Part shown: positions 23,859 to 33,943 of the stretch, in pieces
Layout: each line of letters starts with the position of its first letter
Numbering within the stretch: the first letter of the stretch is position 1
Assembly (NCBI GenBank): GCA_965546615.1
Contig: CBEUVQ010000019.1
Location: 1-42,743 of the forward strand
DNA from: CBEUVQ01 sp965546615
Lineage (GTDB): Bacteria > Bacillota > Desulfotomaculia > Desulfotomaculales > Desulfohalotomaculaceae
DNA length: 42,743 nt
Direction of reading: 5' to 3'
Notes under the pieces: generated by a model
The model's input: the letters and a program-made list of their open reading frames with translations, nothing else
Told to the model about the DNA's origin: nothing
The model's database searches: none
Made by a program: the position numbers and the translations under genes

Positions 23859-26244
23859 CCGGCAAGTGCTGGTTTTTGACGGGGCAATGGGAACACTTTT
23901 ACAAAAACAATGCCTGCTCGGCAACAACTGCCCCGAACTGTTAAACGTTAAACAACCCGAAGCAATTACCGACATCCACCGCCGGTATGTGGAAGCCGGG
24001 GCAGATATTATCGAAACCAACACTTTTGGCGGCAGCAGTATTAAACTGGCCGAATTTGGCTTGGCGGAAAGAGCGGCCGAATTAAATGCCGCCGGCGTTA
24101 AAGCAGCAAAAAAAGCCTGCTCGTCCGGCACGTTGGTAGCTTTATCCGTCGGACCTACCGGCAAAATTATGCAGCCCAGCGGTCCGCTGACTTTTATTGA
24201 AGCCTACCAATCTTTCAAAGAACAAATCACCGCCGGCATTGAAGCCGGAGCAGATTTAATCTGTATTGAAACAATGTCCGATTTGGGCGAAGCAAGGGCG
24301 GCAGTTTTGGCAGCCAAAGATGCCGCCCCGCATATTCCGGTAATCTGCACCATGACTTTTCAACCCGACGGACGCACACTGATGGGCACCGATCCGGTGA
24401 CCGCAGTGATTACGCTGCAGTCGTTGGGCGCAGATATTTTAGGCGCTAACTGTTCCGGCGGGCCGGAAGAACTGGCGCAGGTGATTGCCGAAATGGCACC
24501 GGTAAGCAAAGTGCCGCTTTTGGTACAGCCCAACGCAGGTCTGCCGGTGTTAAAAGGAAGCGAAACAATCTTCCCGTTAACCGCCTCCGAAATGGGGGCT
24601 TACGCTCCAAAACTGGTCGCTGCCGGCGCCTCACTTATCGGCAGCTGCTGCGGTTCCACTCCGGAATTTACAACAGCTATTAAAAAGGCGGTAGAAAAAT
24701 TAACTCCGATAAAACCGCAGTATCAACCCCAAACATACGTTACTTCCGCCACGCGCACAGTAGCGATCGGCAGCACTTACCCGGTGCGCATTATCGGTGA
24801 GCGCATCAATCCCACCGGAAAAAAGATGCTGTCTGCCGAACTGCGTCAGGGGTCGCTTGCCAAGGTGGTGCAGGAGGCAATCAGTCAGGTGGAAAACGGA
24901 GCGGATATTTTAGATGTCAATGTTGGATTACCTGATATAGATGAACCAACAATGCTGGTTAAAGCAATCAATGCGGTGCAAAGGGTAGTAAATGTGCCTA
25001 TACAAATTGACAGCAGCAGCGTCAAAGCATTGGAAGCCGGCTTACAGGCATATCACGGCAAAGCACTGCTTAATTCTGTAAACGGCAAAGACGAGAGTTT
25101 AGACGCTATACTGCCTTTAGCCAAAAGATACGGAGCAAGCGTATTAGGTTTGTGTCTGGATGAATCAGGCATTCCTTCTAAAGCCGAAGACAGGTTACAA
25201 GCAGCCCGAAAGATTGTTGAGCGTGCTTTAGCTTATGGCATCCCTAAAGAAGACATTTTAATTGACTGCTTGGTTCTTACCGCCAGTGCTCAGCAGAATG
25301 AAGTTTTTGAAACTGTCAAAGCAGTGGAATTAATTAAAAAACATTTAAATGTTCCGGTAGTTTTAGGAGTCAGCAACGTTTCCTTCGGCCTGCCCAACCG
25401 CAAATTATTAAATCGCACTTTCTTGGCCATGAGTGTCGCCGCCGGATTAGATGCTCCTATCATCAATCCCCACGACCGCGACATGGTGGACACCATCAAA
25501 GCAGCTGAGGTATTGACAGGGCGTGACCGAGATTCTAAACGTTATATTGCTGTTTACGGCAGCCACCAACATGCTGCTGATACCAAATCAGAAAAAGCTT
25601 TGAACAGCGCGGATGCTTTATATCGTGCAGTGGTCAACGGTATAAAAGACGGAGTTACCAATATGGTAGAAGAAGTTTTGGCGGAAGGGAAGCAGCTCAT
25701 GGAGGTCGTGGATAATATTTTAGTGCCGGCATTAGACGAAGTGGGCAGTAAATATGAAAAAGGTGAGTTCTTTTTACCGCAGCTGATGCAGTCGGCGGAA
25801 GTAGTGCAAATTGCCTTTAACCGTTTGCGCATGGAACTGTCTAAAACCGATGTGGACAAGGGTACTGTAGTTATAGCAACCGTTAAAGGCGATGTGCATG
25901 ATATTGGTAAAAATATCGCTAAAGTGCTGATGGAGAATTATGGTTTCAATGTAGTAGATTTGGGCAAAGATGTTGCGCCGGAAAAAGTAGTGGCAGCCGC
26001 AAAAGAACACAATGCAGGATTGGTAGGCCTTAGTGCATTAATGACCACCACCATTGTCAGTATGAAAGAAACTATTGAGCTGCTTAAAGCAAGCAATCCA
26101 AACTGCAAGGTGGTTGTTGGCGGGGCGGTATTAACGCAGCATTATGCCGATATGATCGGTGCCGATTACTACGCCAAAGATGCGCGTGAAGGCGTTAGAA
26201 TTGCCCAGCAGGTATTTGAACAGAAACAAGCTGTTTATCAATAA
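23833..26244 (+). CDS. metH: Cobalamin-dependent methionine synthase MetH (three-domain form)
   Basis: About 803 residues transfer a methyl group from 5-methyltetrahydrofolate to homocysteine through cobalamin. Domains in order are: homocysteine methyltransferase (about 1-300, zinc cysteines in GANCSGG and GSCCGS), pterin-binding (about 320-590, starting RIIGERINPTG), the cobalamin cap (about 600-680), and the B12-binding domain with GDVHDIGKN supplying the axial histidine. The reactivation domain of long MetH is absent and is encoded just upstream. GTG 23833 is preferred because GAGGTGAT ends at the right distance. ATG 23827 and GTG 23824 overlap that ribosome site. In-frame start choice does not affect function. 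Confidence 0.95.
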   Translation: MQKLQARIDRQVLVFDGAMGTLLQKQCLLGNNCPELLNVKQPEAITDIHRRYVEAGADIIETNTFGGSSIKLAEFGLAERAAELNAAGVKAAKKACSSGTLVALSVGPTGKIMQPSGPLTFIEAYQSFKEQITAGIEAGADLICIETMSDLGEARAAVLAAKDAAPHIPVICTMTFQPDGRTLMGTDPVTAVITLQSLGADILGANCSGGPEELAQVIAEMAPVSKVPLLVQPNAGLPVLKGSETIFPLTASEMGAYAPKLVAAGASLIGSCCGSTPEFTTAIKKAVEKLTPIKPQYQPQTYVTSATRTVAIGSTYPVRIIGERINPTGKKMLSAELRQGSLAKVVQEAISQVENGADILDVNVGLPDIDEPTMLVKAINAVQRVVNVPIQIDSSSVKALEAGLQAYHGKALLNSVNGKDESLDAILPLAKRYGASVLGLCLDESGIPSKAEDRLQAARKIVERALAYGIPKEDILIDCLVLTASAQQNEVFETVKAVELIKKHLNVPVVLGVSNVSFGLPNRKLLNRTFLAMSVAAGLDAPIINPHDRDMVDTIKAAEVLTGRDRDSKRYIAVYGSHQHAADTKSEKALNSADALYRAVVNGIKDGVTNMVEEVLAEGKQLMEVVDNILVPALDEVGSKYEKGEFFLPQLMQSAEVVQIAFNRLRMELSKTDVDKGTVVIATVKGDVHDIGKNIAKVLMENYGFNVVDLGKDVAPEKVVAAAKEHNAGLVGLSALMTTTIVSMKETIELLKASNPNCKVVVGGAVLTQHYADMIGADYYAKDAREGVRIAQQVFEQKQAVYQ

Positions 26245-26250
26245 ATTCAG

Positions 26251-26280
26251 GAGTGGGTGTTAAAAGCCCACTCTTTTTTA
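26251..26280 (+). terminator. Intrinsic terminator of metH
   Basis: GAGTGGG pairs with CCCACTC and is followed by TTTTTT. Confidence 0.9.
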
Positions 26281-26338
26281 ACGACATTTGGCGCAAACTC
26301 AATATGCATCTGGAAAATATACACATCTGCAGACATAA

Positions 26339-26375
26339 AAAAACCCTTTACAGTTTAAAACTGTAAAGGGTTTTT
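26339..26375 (-). terminator. Terminator downstream of tRNA-Val
   Basis: CCCTTTACAG pairs with CTGTAAAGGG, extended by A5/T5. On the minus strand it is followed by TTTTTTTATG and immediately follows the tRNA CCA end. Confidence 0.9.
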
Positions 26376-26450
26376 GGTGGGCGATGACAGGATCGAACTG
26401 CCGACCCCCTGCTTGTAAGGCAGGTGCTCTCCCAGCTGAGCTAATCGCCC
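26375..26450 (-). tRNA. tRNA-Val (anticodon TAC)
   Basis: The 76-nt minus-strand sequence begins GGGCGATTAGCTCAGCTGG and ends with an encoded CCA. The acceptor stem GGGCGAT pairs with ATCGCCC. The anticodon stem CTGCC..GGCAG-type arms flank the loop CTTACAA, giving anticodon TAC. The T-arm contains GTTCGATCC. All four arms are present. Confidence 0.96.
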
Positions 26451-26523
26451 GGATTTGCTGTCCGCTACGTATGATACTATATCATAATCCGGACAGCTCG
26501 TCAACATCTGACAAAACAAAATT

Positions 26524-27963
26524 TTACCGCCAAAATTTAATGCTTAATACCACCAATACAGTGTACAGCTCTAATCTGCCTATCAGCATGCAGAAAGCTA
26601 AAACTAATTTGGCAATTGCCGGTAAATCAGCAAATGTTGTAGTGGGACCAACCAGTCCCAAACCGGGCCCAACGTTGCTCAGTGCGGCTACCGCGGCGGT
26701 AGCCGCACTGATTAAGTCTATTCCTAAAGAAGTTAAAAAAACGGTAACGGCACCAAAAATAATTAAAAACAATACAAAAAAGTTTTGTACCGTTTGCACC
26801 ACTTCCGCCTGCACCACGCGGCCGCCTACCCGCACCGGTATCACTGCCTGCGGATGCACCAATTTAAGCAGTTGGTTGGCAGCAGATTTAAATAAAATCA
26901 TAAAGCGAATCACTTTAATGCCGCCGCTGGTGGAACCGGCACAAGCACCGACAAACATCAGCGTTATTAAAATACATCTGCTGAAATCCGGCCACTTGTC
27001 AAAATCCGCAGTAGCATAACCGGTACCAGTGATAATCGAAGCAGCTTGAAACAAAGACTGCCTTACCGCTGTACCGAGATTATAACCGTTAAAATTTATC
27101 AAATTGACGGCAATCAGCAATACCGCAAACAAAACAACACCAAAATATGTCCTGGTTTCGCTGTCTTTAAAGTACCCCAGCCGTTCACCTTTGATCACAC
27201 TGTAATGCAGGTTAAAATTGATTCCGCAAAGCAGCATAAAAAAAACAATAATCAGCTCAACCGGCAAACTTTGATAAGCACCCACGCTGGCATTTTGAGA
27301 TGAAAAACCGCCGGTTGCCACTGTGCCAAAAGCGTGAATAAACGAATCAAACCAAGAAAGACCGGCTGCTTTCAGCAGCAGTACCAGCGCAGCAGTAAAA
27401 CCCAAATATACCTTATAAAGCTGCCGCGAAGTTTGCGCTACCCGCGGAAGCACCTTACTTTTGGTCGGCCCGGATACCTCCGCTTTAAACATTTGAAACC
27501 CGGCAATATTTAAAGAAGGTATCAAAGCCAGCGTAAGTACGATAACTCCTATCCCGCCTAACCAATGGGTTAAACTGCGCCAAAACAATATACCCCGCGG
27601 CAGTGCCTCTACGTCGGCAATAACCGAAGCACCGGTAGTGGTGAAACCGGACATCGTTTCAAAAAGAGCATCAACGAAGGTGGGAGTGGCACCGCTCAGC
27701 AAAAAAGGAATTGCTCCAAAAACAGCCAACAGCCCCCATCCTAAAGCGGCAATTAAAAAACCTTCTTTATAACCAACCTGAACATTATTTGGTTTAACCA
27801 TTATAAGCGCAGTACCGATTGCCCCGGTTATCGCAATGCCGGAGATAAAAGCCGCTAAGTCGCTGCTTTGGTCGACAGCTGCCAGAGCCAAAGATGGCAG
27901 CATGGCCGCCGCCTCACTGCTAAGAAGTATACCTAAAATCCGCAGCACCAGTCTGATGTTCAC
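26524..27963 (-). CDS. trkH: Potassium uptake membrane protein TrkH/KtrB
   Basis: This 479-residue membrane protein has four pore-loop filter motifs of the Trk/Ktr superfamily (TTGAS, ATGGFS, TGTGYA and SNVGPG), each contributing the filter glycine. It forms the ion-conducting dimer for K+ uptake. Its start overlaps the end of trkA by 4 nt, so the two are coupled. TrkA would gate it in response to nucleotides. Confidence 0.94.
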   Translation of the reverse strand: MNIRLVLRILGILLSSEAAAMLPSLALAAVDQSSDLAAFISGIAITGAIGTALIMVKPNNVQVGYKEGFLIAALGWGLLAVFGAIPFLLSGATPTFVDALFETMSGFTTTGASVIADVEALPRGILFWRSLTHWLGGIGVIVLTLALIPSLNIAGFQMFKAEVSGPTKSKVLPRVAQTSRQLYKVYLGFTAALVLLLKAAGLSWFDSFIHAFGTVATGGFSSQNASVGAYQSLPVELIIVFFMLLCGINFNLHYSVIKGERLGYFKDSETRTYFGVVLFAVLLIAVNLINFNGYNLGTAVRQSLFQAASIITGTGYATADFDKWPDFSRCILITLMFVGACAGSTSGGIKVIRFMILFKSAANQLLKLVHPQAVIPVRVGGRVVQAEVVQTVQNFFVLFLIIFGAVTVFLTSLGIDLISAATAAVAALSNVGPGLGLVGPTTTFADLPAIAKLVLAFCMLIGRLELYTVLVVLSIKFWR

Positions 27964-29309
27964 GATTTTGTTCCTCCGGTCATTGCTTCTACAATATGCA
28001 AATAGTTACCCAGCAGAAATATCACTAAGTGGTCACCGGCCATTATTACTTCATCACCTTCCGGGATGATAGATTGATTTTTTCTGAGAATGGCCCCAAC
28101 AATAACCCCTTTGGGCAGACCCGCTTTCTTTAACGGCTTATTGACAATCTTACTGTTTTCCTGCACCACCAGCTCGACAACTTCCGCTTTTCCGTTCAGT
28201 AAAACAAACATGGAAATTAATTTGCCGCCGCCGATGAAGCGCAGAATTTCGCTGACGGTAATTAACCGGGGGCTGACCGCATTATCTACCCCTAAACGTT
28301 CTACCAGTGAAGTGTACGCCGGACGGCTTACCTTTGCAATTACTTGTTTTGCCCCCATTTGCTTTACCAACAAAGAAATTAACAGGTTCTCTTCATCAAA
28401 ACCCGTTACCGCAACAAAGCCGTCGATATCCTTAATGCCTTCCTGCTGCAAAAATTCAATGTCGGTACCGTCGGCCTGCAGAACCAAAACATTAGGCAGT
28501 CGTTCCGCTAAATCTTCACACTTTACTTTATCCTGCTCAACCAGCTTAACATTAATTCCCATTGCACTTAACTTGGCGGCAAGGTAGTAGCCAATGCGTC
28601 CGCCGCCCAATACCATTACGTTTTGTATTTTTCTTTTTTTACCTTTAATGCGATAGCAGAGCTGACTGATACTTTTTAAATTACCCAACACATAAATGGT
28701 ATCTCCGGACAGCAAAACATCGCCACCGCCGGGAATGAGCATGTCTCCCTGCCGGGATATCGCTACAACCCGTGTGCCTTTGGGAAAGTCCAGTTCCGAC
28801 AGCATTTTATTGGCCAGCATTGCCCCTGCCTGATCAACCGATATCTCCGCCATCAGTATTTTTCCGTCACCAAAAGGTTCGGTATGAATAGGCAGGTTTA
28901 ACGTTAACTGTCTTGCAATTTCGGTAGCCGCAGTAAATTCAGGATTAATCAACAGATCAATCCCCCACTCCTCTTTTGTGGGCAGCAGGTCATGGGCATA
29001 GTCCGGATCGCGCACACGCGCAATTGTTCTTGCCACACCATGCATTTTTTTCGCCCTTGAGCAAGCAATGATGTTAATTTCATCACTGTTTGTAACAGCG
29101 ACTAAAAGATCGCTTTCGGTAACAATGGGATTATTTAAAACTTGGGATGTACCACCGTTACCTTTTATTGTTAAGACATCAAGTCTTTCCTGCACAGCTT
29201 TAAGTTTAGCACCGTCACGGTCAACAAGCACAACATCATGGCCGTCTTCGCTCACTCTGCGGGCTATCTCCACGCCTACTTTTCCGGCCCCAACGATACA
29301 AATTTTCAC
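27960..29309 (-). CDS. trkA: Trk system regulatory protein TrkA
   Basis: This 449-residue cytoplasmic protein has two tandem RCK modules, each a Rossmann domain followed by a TrkA_C domain. The first begins ICIVGAGKVGVEIA with an acidic strand end (VLVDRD). The second begins VMVLGGGRIGYYLA at about residue 232. NAD(H) or ATP/ADP binding gates the TrkH channel. The start is GTG 29309, 7 nt after GGAGG. The full-length duplicated form matches E. coli-type TrkA, unlike the half-length KtrA. Confidence 0.95.
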   Translation of the reverse strand: MKICIVGAGKVGVEIARRVSEDGHDVVLVDRDGAKLKAVQERLDVLTIKGNGGTSQVLNNPIVTESDLLVAVTNSDEINIIACSRAKKMHGVARTIARVRDPDYAHDLLPTKEEWGIDLLINPEFTAATEIARQLTLNLPIHTEPFGDGKILMAEISVDQAGAMLANKMLSELDFPKGTRVVAISRQGDMLIPGGGDVLLSGDTIYVLGNLKSISQLCYRIKGKKRKIQNVMVLGGGRIGYYLAAKLSAMGINVKLVEQDKVKCEDLAERLPNVLVLQADGTDIEFLQQEGIKDIDGFVAVTGFDEENLLISLLVKQMGAKQVIAKVSRPAYTSLVERLGVDNAVSPRLITVSEILRFIGGGKLISMFVLLNGKAEVVELVVQENSKIVNKPLKKAGLPKGVIVGAILRKNQSIIPEGDEVIMAGDHLVIFLLGNYLHIVEAMTGGTKS

Positions 29310-29437
29310 TGCGGAACCTCCTGACTTTAAACATGATGTATTACTATACCTTTCTACTAAAGAACTGTTTAAAAATCAAGTGCTTTTTATTAACTTATTG
29401 TTATTTTAATTTTCCCAACAGCAGTTGATATAACACA

Positions 29438-29470
29438 AACAAGCCCGTGGTACAAAGCCACGGGCTTGTT
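29438..29470 (-). terminator. Terminator of the large HdrA-type flavoprotein gene
   Basis: AACAAGCCCGTGG pairs perfectly with CCACGGGCTTGTT around a 7-nt loop. On the minus strand it ends TTTGTGTT. It lies 10 nt after the stop of the flavoprotein gene. Confidence 0.82.
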
Positions 29471-29479
29471 GTTCTTTCT

Positions 29480-32400
29480 TTATAATAAAGCATCCATCAT
29501 TGTCAGCATCTGTTCCTTTTCAAAACCTTTCTGCTGGCTGGCACCACTTGGGCAAACCGATACGCAGGCACCGCAGCCCTGACAGAGCACCTCACGTACC
29601 AACGCCACTTTTCTGCGCTCATCCAGCACTCTTGCTCCGTACGGGCAGTTTTCCACACACAAGCCGCAGCCTTTGCACAGCTCTTCATCAACTGCAGCGG
29701 TGATACCCAAAGATTCCAAACCTTCTTTAGACAGCAGTGTTACCGCACGCACCGCAGCAGCATTGGCCTGGGCAATACTTTCTTCAATAGTTTTTGGACC
29801 ATGAGCCAAACCACACAGATACTGACCGTCAGCAGCAAAATCTACCGGGCGCAGCTTCATGTGTGCCTCAGAAAAGAATCCGTCGGCATTTAAAGGCAGT
29901 TTAAAGTGTCTGCTCAGCAGCTCATTATCCTCACGGGGCTGTATACCGGTTGAAAGCACCAGCAGATCAGCATCAATGCCAATCGGCACACCGAGTACAT
30001 GGTCATCGATTTGTACCGTCAACTTATCACCGTTAGCGGTAACCTGCGGCTTGCTTTCCGGATTATAGCGAATGAAAATGACGCCCTGCTGCCGTGCCTT
30101 GGTGTAATATTTTTCTTTAAAGCCGTAAGTCCTGATATCACGATACAGCACAAACACCTGCGCATCAGGGTTCAACTCTTTAATTTTCAAAGCATTCTTA
30201 ACGGCTTGCGTACAGCAGATCTTACTGCAGTACGGACGATCAGGCTGTCTTGATCCAACACACTGAATCATTACCACCGTTTTGACGTCACCAAGTCCGG
30301 AACTCTCTACCCGTTCCTCTAATTCCTGCTGCGTAAGCACAGCAGGGTGTTCACCGTAAAGATATTCGGTAGGTTTAACCGCTTCCGCACCAGAGGCAAT
30401 AATTACCGCCCCGTGTTCAACCTCAACGGTACTGCCGTCATCACGCTTCAACACTGTTTGATAATTTCCGAGATATCCGCTTACTTCTTCTACCTGAGCA
30501 TTTAAAAGCACTTCAATTTTAGGATGGGCATTGATTTTATCAATTAAATCATTAACCAATTCCATCGGGTTATGACCGTTAACGGTGTATTTAATATGGC
30601 GGGCATGACCACCCAATTGGTTGGTTTTTTCTACCAGCGTTACATCAAAGCCCTGCTCTCCCAACGACAAAGCATTGGTCATTCCGGCCACACCACCGCC
30701 AACAACCAAAGCCCGGCGGTTAATATCAATAACGGTGGTTTGAACCGGCTTCAGCAGGCGAACCTTCGCTACCGTCATGCCAACCAAATCTTTGGCTTTT
30801 TCTGTCGCCTTTTCCGGAATATTCCGGTGTACCCAGGAAACATGCTCCCTGATGTTGGCATGTTCATACAAGTAGGGGTTTAAGCCGGCCTCACGCAAAC
30901 TGGCCTGGAACAGCGGAGCGTGCGTCCGCGGAGTACACGAAGCAACAACTACCCGGTTTAACTGATGTTCCACAATAGCCTCTTTAATCTTCACAATGTT
31001 GTCCTGCGAACAGGTAAATAAGAATTCCTGCGCATGAACTACATTAGGCAGAGTGCGGGCGTATTCAACCACTTCCGGAACTTTAACCACACCACCAATG
31101 TTAATACCGCAGTTGCAGACAAACACACCTACCCGCGGCTCCTCGCCGCTGACATCACGTTCCGGCGGGTATTCTTTTTTGCGTATCATTGTACCGCGCA
31201 CCGGCGCCAGCAGCCTCGATGCATTTGCTGCTGCCGAGCTGGCATCAACCGCGGTATCGGGAATATCCTTCGGTTCGCAGAATGCCCCGCTGACAAACAC
31301 CCCTTCTCTGGATGTGCAGCCCGGTCTAAATTCATCAGTTAAGCAGAAACCGTATTCATCAAGCTCAATGCCGACCGCCTGCGCCAGTTTTTCAGAATCT
31401 TTATTGGGACTTAAGCCAACGGATAATATCACCATGTCAAATCTTTCAGTGTTAATCGATCCATCCTCGTTGGCATAACGAATAATCAAATCATTACTGC
31501 CGTCTTTAGCTTCAGTTACTTCATAAATTCTTGAGCGCACAAATCTTACTCCCTGCTCTTTGCGGGCGCGGTCATAGTAACGCTCAAAATCCTTACCGTG
31601 AGTACGCATATCCATAAAGAAAATAGTGGTTTCCAACGGATCATGGCTGTGCTCTTTGGCAATCACCGCTTCTTTAATGGCATACATACAGCAAACCGAT
31701 GAGCAGTAACCTTTACATTCTTTTTCATTCCGCGAGCCAACACACTGGATCCAAGCCATTTTCTTCGGTTCTTTGCCGTCTGACGGACGCACCATATGCC
31801 CGCCGTACGGGCCGGAAGCGGAAAGCACCCGTTCAAACTGCATACTGGTTAACACGTTGGGGTAGCGCCCATAACCGTAATAACTCAGTTTTTCTGCATC
31901 AAATGTTTCAAAACCGGGGTTTAATACAATTGCCCCAACATTCAGCTCAATATCTTCATCCACCATATCGTGGTTAATCGCCTTTGCAACACAAGCGTCA
32001 ACACACTGCAAACATTCCGAGCAAACAGCACAGTTTAAGCAGCGCTCCGCTTCTTTTTGGGCTTCCTCTGCGGTGTATCCCAACGCCACTTCTTCAAAAT
32101 TGGCAGCGCGCTCATCAGCCGGTGCACAGCGCATCGCTACCGGTGCAGCTTTGGTCACTTCTGACGGCTTTTGACGCAGCGGTGCAATTTTTTCTTCCGG
32201 CACTTTAAATTCTCGATTAGCGCGCAAATCTTCCCCTTGAATATAGCGGTGGATACTTTCTGCCGCCCGTTTACCGGCACCGACAGCATCTACCAACAAT
32301 CTGGGGCCATGCTGAGCGTCGCCACCGGCAAATACACCGGGAATATCGGTAGCCAACGTATCATTATCCGCTTTTAGGCGATTACCGCGCTCGTTGGTCA

Positions 32401-33928
32401 GCGGCAGATCGCCGACAAAAGATAAATCCGGGGTTTGACCGATAGCAACAATTACACTGTCCACATCGGTATAGTTTGTCAGTACATCACCGTATGTAGG
32501 TGCAAAACGTCCCTGATCATCAAAAAGTGAAACTACATTTACAGCAGTAAGTCCCGTTACCTTCCCACCGGAACCGACAATCTCTTTCGTGCCGGTTGCA
32601 TAGTGGAAAACAATGCCTTCTTCAATAGCCTCTTCAATTTCCTCTTTCGCCGCCGGCAGAGTACCTTCAGCTTCCAGGCAGAGCACATGTACCTCCGCCC
32701 CCAAACGCCGAGATACCCGGGCTGCGTCCATTGCAACGTTACCGCCGCCGATAACCAGTACCTTTTTGCCCACATCAACTTTTTCACCCAGTGCATTTTT
32801 CCGCAGCATTTCTACCGCAGTAATGACACCGTCCAAATCTTCTCCCGGCACCTTTAATTTCAGCCCTTTTTGAGCACCAACGCCTAAAAAGACCGCTTTA
32901 TATCCTTCGTCAAGCAGCCCCTGTACAGTAATGTCTTTGCCTAAAGCAGTATTTACTTTAATTTCTACCCCGAGTTTTTTAATCAATTCAATTTCTAAAT
33001 CTACCCACTTTTTAGGAAGCCGGTATTCCGGAATACCAACCCGCATCATCCCACCGGCTACCGGCAGAGCTTCAAAGATTGTCACTTTATAGCCGCGCTT
33101 GGCCAAAAAATAAGCACAAGACAGACCGGCAGGACCTGAACCGACAACAGCAACTCTTTCTTCCCGCTCTGCTTCCACTTCCGGCAGCGGCAGCGATTCC
33201 AAATTGCTGTAAGCAACATCTGCCGCTAAACGCTTTAATTTTTGAATTTGTACCGGTTCATCAATTTGTTTGCGGTTGCAGGCATCCTCACAAGGATGGG
33301 CACAAACCCGCCCGCAGATAGCAGGCAGCGGATTGTCGCGATAAATCATTTTCCAGGCATCCAAAAACTTGCCGGATTTAATCAGCTGTACATAACCCTG
33401 AACGTTAATGCCGGCCGGACAGGCGGCACGACAAGGAGCCACACCTCTCTTTTCGATAGCAAAAGCATTTGGTGTAGCTTGCGCATATAATTTATAAGTA
33501 GCTTTACGATCTGCCAACTGACCGTTAAAATCGTCCTTTAACACTACCGGACAAACGTTTGCACATTCACCGCAACCGGTACATTTTGCCAAATCTACAT
33601 AACGAGCCTTTTTATGCAGCTTTACTTTAAAGTTACCCGGTTCACCTGATACATCAACGACCTCGGCACCGGCAATAATATCAATATCTTTATGCCTGCC
33701 GGTATCAACCAATTTAGGTGACATAATACACATTGCACAGTCGTTGGTAGGAAATGTCTTATCCAACCGCGCCATCGTACCTCCAATGGCAGGTTTTTTC
33801 TCTACCAGGTAAACCAGATATCCCGATTCCGCCAAATCAAGCGATGATTGCATGCCGGAAATACCGCCGCCAACAACCATCACCGCACCTACCATTTGCC
33901 CGTTTGATGCTTTCTGTTCACTCACCAA
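29480..33928 (-). CDS. Giant HdrA-GltD-HdrA fusion flavoprotein (1482 residues)
   Basis: Residues 1-160 start an HdrA-like FAD domain (VVGGGISGMQ, 18-27) with CTGCGECANVC at 116-126. Residues about 160-625 are a glutamate-synthase-small-subunit/NfnB-like module: cysteines from 166, FAD motif VVGSGPAGLS at 261-270, NAD(P) motif VIGGGNVAMDAAR at 392-404. A cysteine-rich patch follows (630-646). The first HdrA then resumes (IQCVGSR 727-733, CSSVCC 742-747). A second complete HdrA occupies about 930-1482, with VCNCGINIGGVV, VVGGGVAGM and two C-terminal ferredoxin clusters (1418-1428 and 1449-1459). Such proteins move electrons between NAD(P)H, ferredoxin and thiol or membrane partners, often by bifurcation. 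No hdrB, hdrC or mvhD gene is adjacent. The start is TTG 33928 or GTG 33925 behind GGGGG. Confidence 0.88.
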   Translation of the reverse strand: MVSEQKASNGQMVGAVMVVGGGISGMQSSLDLAESGYLVYLVEKKPAIGGTMARLDKTFPTNDCAMCIMSPKLVDTGRHKDIDIIAGAEVVDVSGEPGNFKVKLHKKARYVDLAKCTGCGECANVCPVVLKDDFNGQLADRKATYKLYAQATPNAFAIEKRGVAPCRAACPAGINVQGYVQLIKSGKFLDAWKMIYRDNPLPAICGRVCAHPCEDACNRKQIDEPVQIQKLKRLAADVAYSNLESLPLPEVEAEREERVAVVGSGPAGLSCAYFLAKRGYKVTIFEALPVAGGMMRVGIPEYRLPKKWVDLEIELIKKLGVEIKVNTALGKDITVQGLLDEGYKAVFLGVGAQKGLKLKVPGEDLDGVITAVEMLRKNALGEKVDVGKKVLVIGGGNVAMDAARVSRRLGAEVHVLCLEAEGTLPAAKEEIEEAIEEGIVFHYATGTKEIVGSGGKVTGLTAVNVVSLFDDQGRFAPTYGDVLTNYTDVDSVIVAIGQTPDLSFVGDLPLTNERGNRLKADNDTLATDIPGVFAGGDAQHGPRLLVDAVGAGKRAAESIHRYIQGEDLRANREFKVPEEKIAPLRQKPSEVTKAAPVAMRCAPADERAANFEEVALGYTAEEAQKEAERCLNCAVCSECLQCVDACVAKAINHDMVDEDIELNVGAIVLNPGFETFDAEKLSYYGYGRYPNVLTSMQFERVLSASGPYGGHMVRPSDGKEPKKMAWIQCVGSRNEKECKGYCSSVCCMYAIKEAVIAKEHSHDPLETTIFFMDMRTHGKDFERYYDRARKEQGVRFVRSRIYEVTEAKDGSNDLIIRYANEDGSINTERFDMVILSVGLSPNKDSEKLAQAVGIELDEYGFCLTDEFRPGCTSREGVFVSGAFCEPKDIPDTAVDASSAAANASRLLAPVRGTMIRKKEYPPERDVSGEEPRVGVFVCNCGINIGGVVKVPEVVEYARTLPNVVHAQEFLFTCSQDNIVKIKEAIVEHQLNRVVVASCTPRTHAPLFQASLREAGLNPYLYEHANIREHVSWVHRNIPEKATEKAKDLVGMTVAKVRLLKPVQTTVIDINRRALVVGGGVAGMTNALSLGEQGFDVTLVEKTNQLGGHARHIKYTVNGHNPMELVNDLIDKINAHPKIEVLLNAQVEEVSGYLGNYQTVLKRDDGSTVEVEHGAVIIASGAEAVKPTEYLYGEHPAVLTQQELEERVESSGLGDVKTVVMIQCVGSRQPDRPYCSKICCTQAVKNALKIKELNPDAQVFVLYRDIRTYGFKEKYYTKARQQGVIFIRYNPESKPQVTANGDKLTVQIDDHVLGVPIGIDADLLVLSTGIQPREDNELLSRHFKLPLNADGFFSEAHMKLRPVDFAADGQYLCGLAHGPKTIEESIAQANAAAVRAVTLLSKEGLESLGITAAVDEELCKGCGLCVENCPYGARVLDERRKVALVREVLCQGCGACVSVCPSGASQQKGFEKEQMLTMMDALL

Positions 33929-33943
33929 CTGCTGACCCCCTTT

